NCBI RefSeq assembly: GCF_009676955.1
Contig: NZ_CP045696.1
Location: 2,995,001 to 3,059,000, forward strand
Direction: 5' to 3'
Origin: Sodaliphilus pleomorphus
GTDB taxonomy: Bacteria; Bacteroidota; Bacteroidia; Bacteroidales; Muribaculaceae
Length of the DNA: 64,000 nt
The notes under the pieces are model-generated. The model was not told the DNA's origin. It ran no database searches and saw only the letters and a list, made by a program, of their open reading frames with translations. The number at the start of each line of letters is the position of its first letter. Position 1 is the stretch's first letter. Both the position numbers and the translations under genes were made by a program. Positions 43,414 through 53,726 of the stretch are shown here, piece after piece.

Positions 43414-44349
43414 TTAAATGTTTTGACTCACTACGATTTCGGCTGGCTGTATCATCTTGCCATTGTAGTTCACTTGCATCTTTATCATGCCGGTAATCAC
43501 TCGTTTTCCTTCGGGCAAACTCTCGTCGGGGACAAACCGCGTTTGGAATTGCATGCCGTCGTTGTAGTCTTGCCCAATCAGGCTGATGATTTCATAGCCA
43601 TAGGCTTTCACATTGTTTATCATTCTGTCTTTGGCCTGTACAAGCTGTTTGTATCCTCTCACCGATTTATCCATCTTCGACAAGTTGGTTTCAATGCGTG
43701 CGATTTCCTGAGCCAGCTTTATGACCAAGGAGTGGTCGGGTTCAGCTTTGGCGTTGCCTTTGGCCGAGGCTACACTCAGTTGTTTGTCGGCAATTTGCAG
43801 CAACTCGTTGTCGAGCTTGATTGAGTCTTCTTGCAGTTTCTCTTGTGCGCTTTGCAGTTTTTCTTGGGTCTTGCGCACGTTGTCGATAGTGTTCTCCATC
43901 GAGAGCTTTCCACTCTTCACGCGTCTCAAGATAATCCACGCCACTGCAAAGAGAGAAATAATGACCAGCAATGTGACCACAACTCCCCACAATGTGCGGT
44001 TGTTGATTGCATCTTGACTCGAAACGAGATTTTTATTGGTCTCGCTTATTTTTCCGTTTAGCATTGCATTGTTGCTCTTTTGCTCACTGGCCAGGTCGCC
44101 AGTGAGCGCCTTCAGGCTATCAACCTCGAGCTGCAATGCTTGGTTTTGCTGCTTTAAGTTGTCGATTTTTTCTTGGCTACGTTTCACATCACGTGATGCC
44201 TCCTCCATATCGCGTTTCAGCTTGTTGTGACTGTCGCTCAATGCCTCTATCTTGCTTTCAAGATGCTTGTAACCATCTTCGTGCTTCTCACCCTGTGCAG
44301 CAAGCGAGCAAGCTACAATTATTGTGACAATAAATAGAATTTTTCTCAT
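43414..44349 (-). CDS. membrane coiled-coil protein with GrpE-like C-terminal domain
   Basis: A 311-aa protein. An N-terminal signal (MRKILFIVTIIVACSLAAQG; a lipobox-like IVAC is possible) leads to a periplasmic coiled coil (25-115). A membrane segment follows at 119-141 (TLWGVVVTLLVIISLFAVAW), then a cytoplasmic coiled coil (145-245). The last 60 residues (FVPDESLPEGKRVITGMIKM, then NYNGKMIQPAEIVVSQ) follow the pattern of the GrpE head domain, where GrpE has a GY-x-LNGR-x-LRPA-x-VVV strand. GrpE exchanges nucleotide on DnaK, and the next gene is an Hsp70, so a membrane-tethered exchange factor with a periplasmic sensor is a good hypothesis. The homology is remote. Confidence 0.65.
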   Translation of the reverse strand: MRKILFIVTIIVACSLAAQGEKHEDGYKHLESKIEALSDSHNKLKRDMEEASRDVKRSQEKIDNLKQQNQALQLEVDSLKALTGDLASEQKSNNAMLNGKISETNKNLVSSQDAINNRTLWGVVVTLLVIISLFAVAWIILRRVKSGKLSMENTIDNVRKTQEKLQSAQEKLQEDSIKLDNELLQIADKQLSVASAKGNAKAEPDHSLVIKLAQEIARIETNLSKMDKSVRGYKQLVQAKDRMINNVKAYGYEIISLIGQDYNDGMQFQTRFVPDESLPEGKRVITGMIKMQVNYNGKMIQPAEIVVSQNI

Positions 44350-44379
44350 AAGTTTATGGTTTTAAATGTTTTTGCAATA

Positions 44380-46218
44380 TCAATAAGTGTTATACTCAGA
44401 TGCGTCTGACGCCTCTTCGTCAGGGTCATCTGATGTGTCATAATAATAAATGTATGATTCCGATGGCTCTGCCGAAGATTCTGACACCGAGGCATCGGCC
44501 GATGCATCATCGTCATTATCATTATCATATGCTGGCGCCTCGCTGTAAGATTCAGAATATTCTGGGGCTTCAGGAGCAGCCGAAGAAAATTCGGCTGCCG
44601 AAACTTCTTCGGTAACAGGAGATGTCTCTTCTTCGGTTGCTGAGTCTCCATTAGGCATACCAGCGAATGCGGATATGAATACCATTGCAAGAATGATAAT
44701 AACAAAAATGGCAATTAACCATCCAACATAAGAATTTGATTTCTTTGATGATCCGGAGTCAGAGTCTGTAGTCGGCGTTAATTTGCTGGCATTTGAAAAT
44801 GGCATACTAAAAGTCGAGATGCCCAAATCTTCACACATGCTCTTTAGTGTTGACCTGTTAGGATTGTAATGCTCTTTTCTATAGTCGTCTTCCATGTCAA
44901 ACTCATCGATAAGCTTTGTTGCATCCCATGCTTCCTTAAGCACTTCCTTCAATTTGAGCTGAATTAAGAATAGTTTTGCCTCCCGTCTTTCTAACAAGTT
45001 GTCGAATAACGGGTCGTCAGTTATTTGTTTTTGTACTCCATTAACCTCGGCAATAAGATTGCTCATTGCGTTTCTTACCACGACTGTCGAGATGTGTAAG
45101 TAATAGTCATTATAGGATCCTAATTTGCGCTTTATCGACTGCAAGTGAGGCCTTGTGTTCTTGAGCAAAGTCACTGCATGGCATATCTTGTCGGGCAATT
45201 TGCAGTACTTGCGCAACTCTTCGTGTATTGCCTTGTCTTCGGCAAAGACTTCGGCTGGTGGTAAATTGTCGATAATTTTTTGCAGTATGTCGACGTTTTC
45301 TTTGCATCGGTCTTTTGCCATCTGCCCAACGACAATGCTGAGCGCGTATTTTTGTAGTTCCATGGCTTTGATAGCTGCATCGGGTTCCTCTGAGTCATTG
45401 TAGTAGTCGATGCCGCATTGCAAAATTTCTTTACCAAGTTTGTCGGCGATTAGCTGGTATTGTAAATCGCCAGCAGGCAACATCTTTTGTAACTGAAGTA
45501 GCGGGTCTCTTGTGGCTTCTTTCAAGCTTAATCCCGCTTTTAGCCGGGCTTGGGGGCCTTTGTTTCTCGACTTTTTTGCTACGTCTATTGCATTTTGTAT
45601 AGCCTCGACAAGGGGTTTTACGGCTTTTTCGGCAATGTGAGCTCTCCAGCTGCTGTTGGTTATGCTCGTGAGCAAGGTGCTGGTGTCGACTTCTGTGGCA
45701 AGGGTATCAAGAAAATCGAAGGCCAAGGCAGTTGCATCAACATTCTCTCCGCCTCCTGTGATTTCAGTCACCAGCTCGTTGAGATAGTTGCTGTTGCCGT
45801 ACAATTGCTCGGCTTGTGACAACGCGGTTGAGAAATCATTTTGAATCAACGCACACACCGTGAGGTTCTGTAACGATGAAGCGCAAGTTTTTTTCATCCA
45901 TATCGCCTTTGCTTCCTCGATTTTGCCCGCCACGAGGTGCTTGAAGGCAACGCTGTCGAGAGTAGTGACGTTGACAAACCAAAATAGGGCATAGTGCAAT
46001 TGGTCTTTGGGTAGTGTTAACTTTGATTCAGCTTCGGCAATGGTAGCCTCGTCACGGTCTATAGAAGTGAGATACTGGGGCAAGTCCAGTGGGTAGGAAA
46101 CCTGTTTGCCCACTTTCAAGAAAGCCTTCAGTTTGTTGTGGTTTGCCATGCGCTCCTTGGTTGGAGAGTTGGCATAAACACCAAGCAGTCGATAAGGATT
46201 TTTTTGTAGTATGTCCAT
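44380..46218 (-). CDS. membrane protein with J-like N-terminal domain
   Basis: A 612-aa protein starting the operon. The N-terminus (ILQKNPYRLLGVYANSPTKE, then RMANHNKLKAFLKVGK) resembles the first two helices of a J domain (NPYxxLGV, basic helix II) but has no HPD motif. A long helical, TPR-like region follows (residues 90-480). Next are one membrane helix near 497-519 (SYVGWLIAIFVIIILAMVFI) and a ~90-residue Ser/Asp/Glu/Tyr-rich acidic tail, predicted periplasmic. The GTG one codon upstream of ATG 46218 is an alternative start. With the GrpE-like and Hsp70 genes 30 bp and 1 kb downstream it completes a DnaK-DnaJ-GrpE-like set. Whether it stimulates the Hsp70 without HPD is open. Confidence 0.65.
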   Translation of the reverse strand: MDILQKNPYRLLGVYANSPTKERMANHNKLKAFLKVGKQVSYPLDLPQYLTSIDRDEATIAEAESKLTLPKDQLHYALFWFVNVTTLDSVAFKHLVAGKIEEAKAIWMKKTCASSLQNLTVCALIQNDFSTALSQAEQLYGNSNYLNELVTEITGGGENVDATALAFDFLDTLATEVDTSTLLTSITNSSWRAHIAEKAVKPLVEAIQNAIDVAKKSRNKGPQARLKAGLSLKEATRDPLLQLQKMLPAGDLQYQLIADKLGKEILQCGIDYYNDSEEPDAAIKAMELQKYALSIVVGQMAKDRCKENVDILQKIIDNLPPAEVFAEDKAIHEELRKYCKLPDKICHAVTLLKNTRPHLQSIKRKLGSYNDYYLHISTVVVRNAMSNLIAEVNGVQKQITDDPLFDNLLERREAKLFLIQLKLKEVLKEAWDATKLIDEFDMEDDYRKEHYNPNRSTLKSMCEDLGISTFSMPFSNASKLTPTTDSDSGSSKKSNSYVGWLIAIFVIIILAMVFISAFAGMPNGDSATEEETSPVTEEVSAAEFSSAAPEAPEYSESYSEAPAYDNDNDDDASADASVSESSAEPSESYIYYYDTSDDPDEEASDASEYNTY

Positions 46219-46285
46219 CACTGGGTTTCGTTTTATTAATGGTCGCTCGGCTCCAGGGTCGACAAAACTCTCTCGTGATTAACTA

Positions 46286-46323
46286 CAAAAAAGACGTGGA
46301 GCCAATTTTGCCGCTCGCTCCAC
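46286..46323 (-). terminator. intrinsic terminator ahead of the J-like gene
   Basis: Minus strand GTGGAGC (46317-46323) pairs with GCTCCAC (46296-46302) and is followed by GTC and six T, 68 nt before the J-like start codon. Its 5' arm is also the partner of 46615-46620, so the two structures exclude each other. Confidence 0.75.
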
Positions 46324-46640
46324 AGTGTAAAGGCTCTGGCATCGCCCAAGTTGTCGAAACGAGCAACGCCAAAAGCCCCACGCGTGATGCCAGTGTATGT
46401 TCTGTTACCCTGCCATGTCGGCCGAGTGCACGATTACACTCGATGCCAAGGGGTAGGTTGTATTATACATTGTTCATCGCTATGAGGCGTTTCCGTTGCT
46501 TGGCTCTTGACAACTTATGCTCGAACTGCCAGATTCTTACACTGTCGGAACCAAAGCGTACAGTTACGCCTTTCAGTTATATGTAGTGTGTTTACCCTCG
46601 CCCTCTGCCCTCGATGGAGCTAAAGGCTAGTGAACTCACA
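46286..46640 (-). ncRNA. candidate structured leader RNA of the Hsp70 operon
   Basis: About 355 nt without a reading frame. On the minus strand nested helices are visible: TGGAGC 46615-46620 with 46317-46322; ACAGTGTAA/TTACACTGT (46537-46545 with 46322-46330); TCTGGCA/TGCCAGA (46527-46533 with 46335-46341); AAGTTGTC/GACAACTT (46509-46516 with 46348-46355); AGCAACG/CGTTGCT (46494-46500 with 46362-46368). Inside is a hairpin CGAGTG-TAATCGTG-CACTCG (46423-46442) closed by TACCC/GGGTA. A -7 box TATTTTTG lies at 46644-46651. The RNA ends in a T6 terminator. tmRNA and RNase P signatures are absent. It is either a stand-alone RNA or a regulated leader. Confidence 0.6.
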
Positions 46641-46643
46641 TTG

Positions 46644-46651
46644 CAAAAATA
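46644..46651 (-). promoter_or_regulatory. -7 element for the structured RNA / Hsp70 operon
   Basis: Minus-strand TATTTTTG followed by C. No -33 TTTG is evident at the usual distance. It lies 62 bp from the IS30 end, so the insertion has not removed it. Confidence 0.5.
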
Positions 46652-46713
46652 AGAAATTTATTTTATTGCTGTCATTATTTCTTTTAACTTTTTTTTGTTC
46701 GGCGCAGGGGCGG

Positions 46714-47873
46714 GGCGGATTCCAGAAGCAAGTGCAAAGTTACGCTATTTTTCTTTAATCATGTCTTTGGGCTTTCGAAATCCGTTTTTCTTTCTTGGCC
46801 TGTTGTTTAATTTTTCGATGATGCTCTTGACATATAGCCTTGAAATTCCCCTAAAGTCCGTCTTCTTCGGAATATATTGCCTGATGAGCCCGTTCATGTT
46901 CTCGATAGCTCCCTTCTCCCACGAGCAGTACGGATGTGCGAAGTAAACTTTCGTGTTAAGTTCCCTCGCAATGATTTCGTGTGCGGCAAACTCCGGCCCG
47001 TTGTCTGTCGTTATCGACCTTACAGGCAACCCGCTCTCCCGTATGAGTCTCACCACGGCATATGCCAGTGGAACGGCCTGCTTTCCCGTATCGAGTTTCT
47101 CCATGAGCATAAAGCAGCTCCTCCTCTCAACCAGAGTAACGATGGCACCTTTGCCTTCCTTTCCTACGATGGTGTCCATCTCCCAGTCTCCTATGGTCTG
47201 TCCATAGTCCGTTTCCGGTCTTTCGTCAATGGAGAGGCGGTTGGGAATATGCGCCTTGGTGGTAAGCAAGGACTTTTGCCTTGGTCTGCCTCCATGCCTG
47301 AGGTGCTTTCGGATGTTGTCCCCGTAATGTGGGGAAAGGGCCGCTATCCAGTTGTATATGGTTGACTTGGACACCGTGATGCCCTCTTTCTTGCCAAGCC
47401 ATCCGGCGACTTCCTCCGGCGACCACTGCTCCTTACGGATAAGTTCAAAAACACGGCTGCGTACATAGGGAGCGATACGGCGATTGCCAGGTGTCCTGGC
47501 CTTGCGTCGTTTGACTTTCAATACGGCCGTACGTGCGTCATAAACGCCTTTAGCATTAGAATTACGCCTTCGCTCACGAGAAACCGTGCTTACTGACACA
47601 CCAATAGTCTCGGCTATGAAACTAAGTGAGAATTTCGTTTGGAGTAGCACACTTATTGTGTATCTTTGCTCCGAGGTTAATTGTTTATACATCACAATAC
47701 AAAATTAATTAATCTTAGGGAGGGGAACGAAAGATCTCCTCTTTTTTTGTATTGCTTAAGTTATCCGCCAATGCTCTTTGGGGGCTTCGCGCCCCCAGCC
47801 GCAAGGCAAACCTCCGCGGTGTTTTTCATGTTTTAATGCACCGCAGAGTTTTGCACTTCTAATTGGAATTAGC
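46714..47873 (-). mobile_element. IS30-family insertion sequence, copy 1
   Basis: 1160 bp, same length and same encoded protein as the copy at 60332-61491 in the opposite orientation. The ends are GCTAATTCCAATTAGAAGTG and GGCGGATTCCAGAAGCAAGT; they share ATTCCA and AAGTGCAAA as terminal inverted repeats. Boundaries were set by where the two copies diverge. The flanks are CCGC-rich on both sides, so the short target duplication cannot be read with certainty. Confidence 0.9.
46745..47695 (-). CDS. IS30-family transposase (copy 1)
   Basis: A 316-aa transposase. An N-terminal helix-turn-helix (SFIAETIGVSVSTVSRERRR) and a second one near residue 90-115 precede the DDE core: Asp in GDWEMDTIVG, Asp in TTDNGPEF and Glu in EKGAIENMNGLIRQY. 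The protein is identical to that of copy 2, so at least one copy moved recently. It appears intact and probably active. Confidence 0.95.
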   Translation of the reverse strand: MMYKQLTSEQRYTISVLLQTKFSLSFIAETIGVSVSTVSRERRRNSNAKGVYDARTAVLKVKRRKARTPGNRRIAPYVRSRVFELIRKEQWSPEEVAGWLGKKEGITVSKSTIYNWIAALSPHYGDNIRKHLRHGGRPRQKSLLTTKAHIPNRLSIDERPETDYGQTIGDWEMDTIVGKEGKGAIVTLVERRSCFMLMEKLDTGKQAVPLAYAVVRLIRESGLPVRSITTDNGPEFAAHEIIARELNTKVYFAHPYCSWEKGAIENMNGLIRQYIPKKTDFRGISRLYVKSIIEKLNNRPRKKNGFRKPKDMIKEK

Positions 47874-48037
47874 AGCGGGAGCATTGCCTGTGCACCATGC
47901 TTGGCCCATGTGCTGTGAATTGCGGTGGTGCATCGTGATGGTGCGTGCTCGCGCGTTTTGCTGCCACCCAAACACGGGAAATTGAAAAAAAATTGAGAAA
48001 AATGAGGGCGTATGTTTGGTAGTTTAAGAATTATCCT
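47874..48037. other. intergenic remnant, no gene recognised
   Basis: About 160 bp between the IS30 end and the tRNA-Ala promoter. It is GC-rich then A-rich; no ORF, RNA or repeat was identified. Confidence 0.4.
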
Positions 48038-48045
48038 TAACTTTG
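48015..48045 (+). promoter_or_regulatory. promoter of tRNA-Ala
   Basis: TTTG at 48015-48018 and TAACTTTG at 48038-48045, 19 nt apart, with the mature tRNA starting 11 nt downstream. Confidence 0.8.
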
Positions 48046-48055
48046 CAATCGCAAT

Positions 48056-48128
48056 GGGGCATTAGCTCATCTGGTAGAGCGCAACACTGGCAGTGTTGAG
48101 GTAAGCAGTTCGAGTCTGCTATGCTCCA
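48056..48128 (+). tRNA. tRNA-Ala (anticodon GGC)
   Basis: Full cloverleaf. Acceptor GGGGCAT pairs with ATGCTCC, the anticodon arm is CAACA-CTGGCAG-TGTTG (anticodon GGC), and the T arm is GCAG-A/GTTCGAG-CTGC-like with TTCGAGT. Discriminator A, no encoded CCA. Confidence 0.95.
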
Positions 48129-48178
48129 CTTTTTTTGTGGCCTGACGTGAGGTGTTGAGTAAATTGGGAGGACCAAAA

Positions 48179-48210
48179 TTTTTGTAATTCCAAAAGAATT
48201 AGTACCTTTG
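48179..48210 (+). promoter_or_regulatory. promoter of rpmE2
   Basis: TTTTTG at 48179-48184 and TACCTTTG at 48203-48210 with 18 nt between; leader of about 70 nt. Confidence 0.75.
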
Positions 48211-48286
48211 CACGCCATTACAAAAGTTTTAGGGTGCTACCAACGCCCGCAACAATGTAAAATTAAAAAACAAGTAAAGATATAAA

Positions 48287-48553
48287 ATGAAAAAAGGTAT
48301 TCATCCTGACAATTATCGCGAAGTGTGCTTCAAAGACATGTCAAATGAAGAGACATTTATCACTCGCTCGACTGTAGCCTCGAAGGAGACTATCGAAATT
48401 GATGGCAAAACTTATCCGCTGGTGAAGCTTGAAATCACCAGCTCGTCGCACCCCTTCTTCACTGGCAAGCAGAAGCTGGTGGACACCGCTGGCCGCGTCG
48501 ACAAGTTCTTGAGCCGCTACGGCAACCGCAAGAAGCACACGGCAGCCAAGTAA
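48287..48553 (+). CDS. rpmE2: type B 50S ribosomal protein L31
   Basis: An 88-aa ribosomal protein of the zinc-independent (C-minus) L31 type. It starts [19 protein letters not shown], has the core [20 protein letters not shown] and ends [13 protein letters not shown]. It lacks the CxxC zinc pairs of the other L31 type. In many bacteria this paralogue is induced on zinc limitation; here it may be the only L31. It has its own consensus promoter. Confidence 0.96.
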   Translation: MKKGIHPDNYREVCFKDMSNEETFITRSTVASKETIEIDGKTYPLVKLEITSSSHPFFTGKQKLVDTAGRVDKFLSRYGNRKKHTAAK

Positions 48554-48710
48554 AGAAACAAGACGCTGGGGCTTGTGCTGCGCGAGCGCACCACGATATT
48601 ATACCCCCCACACACATACTGAACTACAAAATTGCAATGTCGACCGCTGCTGGCGTGATGTTGCAATTTTTTTTTGCTCTTTTTTTCTACTCTATATATA
48701 TATAGATATA

Positions 48711-49310
48711 ATGACCGACATTTTATCAAGAATCAAGCAGTCGCGGCCCTACGCTGGCAACGCGATGCACATTCCCCGTGCAGCACAGCTCAAGGCGAGG
48801 TCGCTGTGCTGGCAGTTCAACCACTGCGACCCTGCCGACGTGGCAAGGCAGCACGATGTGCTCATGCGCCTTTTTGGCACCTATCACGGCTCGGTCTACC
48901 TCATGCCCGAGTTTCATTGCGACTTTGGGTTCAACATTCACTTCAAGGGCTTTGCGCTGGTCAACTACAACTGCGTGATGCTCGACACCTCGCCCATCGT
49001 GATCGGGCGCAGCGTGCTGCTGGGACCGGGTGTGGTGCTGGCCTGTGCCGGTCATCCGCTCGACCCCGGGCAGCGCAAGAGCGGGGCCTATGAGACGTCG
49101 GCGCCCATCACCATTGCCGACAATGTTTGGATAGGGGCCAACACCACCGTGTGCGGCGGTGTCGAGATAGGCGAGGGTAGCGTGATAGGGGCAGGCAGTG
49201 TAGTAAACAAAAACATCCCCGCTGGCGTGCTTGCCGCGGGGGTGCCTTGCAAGGTGCTGCGCCAGCTCAACAGTGCCGACAAGCTCGACGCTTCGGCCTT
49301 TGAGTTCTGA
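48711..49310 (+). CDS. maltose/galactoside-type sugar O-acetyltransferase
   Basis: A 199-aa left-handed beta-helix acyltransferase. NYNCVMLDTSPIVIG, the catalytic His in CAGHPLD, VWIGANTTVCGGVEIGEG and GAGSVVNKNIPAGVLAAGVP are the maa/lacA family landmarks. It transfers acetyl from acetyl-CoA to a sugar hydroxyl in the cytoplasm; the acceptor is uncertain. The start at 48711 (MTDILSRIKQS) matches the family. The frame upstream, which crosses the T-rich leader, was rejected. Confidence 0.9.
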   Translation: MTDILSRIKQSRPYAGNAMHIPRAAQLKARSLCWQFNHCDPADVARQHDVLMRLFGTYHGSVYLMPEFHCDFGFNIHFKGFALVNYNCVMLDTSPIVIGRSVLLGPGVVLACAGHPLDPGQRKSGAYETSAPITIADNVWIGANTTVCGGVEIGEGSVIGAGSVVNKNIPAGVLAAGVPCKVLRQLNSADKLDASAFEF

Positions 49311-49327
49311 GTGCTGGCGCGTTACTC

Positions 49328-49822
49328 TCAATATTCAATCTTGTCGGTCTTGTCGGCCCACTTCTTGAAGTGCTCGATGGCGTGCGGGTCGTCGACGTGG
49401 ATGCACGGGATGAGCCGCTTGAGGTGGGGCTTGGCAATCTCCTTGTAGATAAACTCGTCGCCAAAGTTGATGGCGTCGGCATCGTTCTGGGTGTTGGCAT
49501 AGTAGATGCGGCTCACGCCGGCCCAGTACAGGGCGCTCAGGCACATGGGGCAAGGCTCGCAGCTGCTGTAGATGACACAACCCTCGAGCTTGAAGTTGTG
49601 CTCGAGCCGGCAGGCGCGGCGTATGGCGTTGACCTCGGCATGGGCCGTGGGATCGTTGTCGATGGTCACGCTGTTGGCGCCGGTCGACACGATTTTGCCG
49701 TCTTTCACAATCACGGCTCCAAAGGGGCCTCCGCCCTGGTCGATGTTGTCGCTGGCAATTTCACAGGCCATTTTTATGTAGGCACGGTCGGCCTCGGTTA
49801 TGGCGAATGGCGTGTTGTTCAT
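49328..49822 (-). CDS. guanine deaminase-like nucleoside deaminase
   Basis: A 164-aa zinc deaminase of the CDA fold. HAEVNAIR holds the zinc His and catalytic Glu, and EPCPMCLSALYW holds the two zinc Cys. NTQNDADAINFGDEFIYKE near the C-terminus is typical of bacterial guanine deaminases (GuaD) rather than of the tRNA adenosine deaminase TadA. It likely converts guanine to xanthine in the cytoplasm. It converges on the acetyltransferase gene with a 17-bp gap. Confidence 0.88.
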   Translation of the reverse strand: MNNTPFAITEADRAYIKMACEIASDNIDQGGGPFGAVIVKDGKIVSTGANSVTIDNDPTAHAEVNAIRRACRLEHNFKLEGCVIYSSCEPCPMCLSALYWAGVSRIYYANTQNDADAINFGDEFIYKEIAKPHLKRLIPCIHVDDPHAIEHFKKWADKTDKIEY

Positions 49823-49982
49823 AATTTTTTTTGCTTTTCTAAGAAAAAAACTAAAAATTAGTTGCTGTAATTAAAAATTATTTTTACTTTTGTGTGTGTG
49901 TTTTTCATGGTATTAGATTTAAAGTGTGTGGAGGCTGTCGTGAGACATCTTCCACTTTTCTTTTTCTCTCGGCGGTCGCCCG

Positions 49983-50555
49983 TCAGCGGCGGCCTTGTGA
50001 CTTGAAAAACTTCACGCGGTAGTTCACCCGCGTTTTTCCTTTTATCATGTTGTTGAGCCGCCCGCGTATGAGCGAGTGGCGTATGGGCGAAATGTGGTCG
50101 ATAAAGAGCTTGCCGTCGAGGTGGTCATACTCGTGCTGCACCACGCGAGCCAGGTAGCCCTCGATGTCCTCGTCGTGCTCGTTCCAGTCCTCGTCGAGCC
50201 AGTGCAGGTGCACCTTGGTGTGGCGGGTCACGTTCTCGTGTATGCCGGGCAGGCTCAGGCACCCTTCCTCGCGTGTCACTGTGGGGCTTTGCTCGTCGAC
50301 GGTGAGCACGGGGGTGATGAGCACCATGCGCTTGTCTTTGAGTTCGGGGAAGTCGTCTTTGAGCACGTCGACGTCGATGTAGATGATGCGCGCGCTCACG
50401 CCCACCTGGGGGGCGGCGATGCCAATGCCGTCGCTGGCATACATGGTGTCTTTCATATTCTGGATGAGGTCGTGCAAGCCTTCATAGTCTTTGCCGATCT
50501 CGGCGGCAACCTTCCTGAGTACGGGTTGCCCGTAGATATATACTGGTAATACCAT
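49983..50555 (-). CDS. def: peptide deformylase
   Basis: A 190-aa deformylase with all three motifs: GIGIAAPQVG, EEGCLSLPG (metal Cys) and QHEYDHLDG (two metal His and catalytic Glu). It removes the formyl group from nascent proteins in the cytoplasm. It is the last gene of the rho-ruvX-def cluster, 21 bp behind ruvX. Confidence 0.97.
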   Translation of the reverse strand: MVLPVYIYGQPVLRKVAAEIGKDYEGLHDLIQNMKDTMYASDGIGIAAPQVGVSARIIYIDVDVLKDDFPELKDKRMVLITPVLTVDEQSPTVTREEGCLSLPGIHENVTRHTKVHLHWLDEDWNEHDEDIEGYLARVVQHEYDHLDGKLFIDHISPIRHSLIRGRLNNMIKGKTRVNYRVKFFKSQGRR

Positions 50556-50576
50556 ATATTGAAATGTGTGATTTTT

Positions 50577-51005
50577 TTACAATGTTGTGTTGTTGCGTTT
50601 GCTTTCTAAATAGTCGGTCAAGATGATTGTTGCGGCGATAGCGTCGACTCGCGCCTTGTCGCGCCGGTCGCTTTTCTTCATGCCCCCTGCAATCATGGCC
50701 TGGTGGGCCAGTGTGGAGGTGAAGCGCTCGTCATACATGGTCACGCTCATGTGTGGCATCACCTTTTTGAGCCGGTTGACGAAAGGCGTGATATATTTCA
50801 TGCTCTCGCTGGGCTGCCCGTTGAGTTGCTTGGGCAGACCCACCACAATCATGTCGACTTGCTCGGTGGCCACGTAGTTTTGCAAAAATTGCATCAACTC
50901 GTGGGTGGCCACCGTCGTCAGACCGCCGGCTATGAGCTGCAGTGTGTCGGTCACGGCTATGCCGCAGCGCCGCCGGCCGTAGTCGATTGCAAGTATACGT
51001 CCCAA
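50577..51005 (-). CDS. ruvX: Holliday junction resolvase-like RuvX (YqgF)
   Basis: A 142-aa RNase H-fold nuclease. ILAIDYGRRRCGIAV carries the first catalytic Asp, IVVGLPKQLNGQPS the second strand, and MYDERFTSTLA and DKARVDAIAATIIL the last acidic residues. YqgF homologues process pre-16S rRNA and were proposed as Holliday junction resolvases. It lies between rho and def. Confidence 0.95.
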   Translation of the reverse strand: MGRILAIDYGRRRCGIAVTDTLQLIAGGLTTVATHELMQFLQNYVATEQVDMIVVGLPKQLNGQPSESMKYITPFVNRLKKVMPHMSVTMYDERFTSTLAHQAMIAGGMKKSDRRDKARVDAIAATIILTDYLESKRNNTTL

Positions 51006-51077
51006 GAGACTAAAACTTTATTTTTTATTGTTTTCATCTTGTGTGCATTGTCGCCCGCTTTTGGGCCGTTGGGCACA

Positions 51078-53456
<2,379 letters not shown>

Positions 53457-53680
53457 AAAAATGTGTTTGTAAAAGATTCTATTGTGATTACATTGCCATG
53501 ACAGGACAATGCGCAATAGATAACTTATCTAGTGATAAAAGTTGATAATTTTAAAATGAAATGTGGAATGCTCGATTTCAACGTCTTGGCAACCTGGTCA
53601 ATGCCAGCAGCCTGGGTTGCGTCTGGTCAAGCTTTTTGAAATGCAATGCAAAAGTAATGATTCTTTTTCGGTTTCGCAAA
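53457..53680 (-). promoter_or_regulatory. rho promoter and long leader
   Basis: On the minus strand TTTG (53677-53680) and TACTTTTG (53649-53656) are 20 nt apart. The predicted transcript starts near 53643, about 187 nt before the rho start codon. The leader contains a small hairpin (TGGCA/TGCCA) and is otherwise unstructured to the eye. Long leaders with autoregulation are known for rho in E. coli. Confidence 0.65.
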
Positions 53681-53726
53681 TTTTTTTTTCTGCATTAGTT
53701 TTACATTGATTTCTTTTTGCAGCGTT

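Noticed and set aside
46089-46586. 165-codon plus-strand frame over the structured RNA region
   Set aside because: Overlaps the J-like gene start, Cys/Arg/Ser-rich without domain features; the region is better explained as RNA.
46286-46640. tmRNA or RNase P RNA
   Set aside because: No tRNA-like ends with a TTCGA T-loop at the 3' side, no tag frame, and no GAGGAAAGTCC core of RNase P.
49885-49892. Plus-strand TACTTTTG promoter for a small RNA between the deaminase and def genes
   Set aside because: No -33 element, no terminator and no downstream structure; likely chance in AT-rich DNA.
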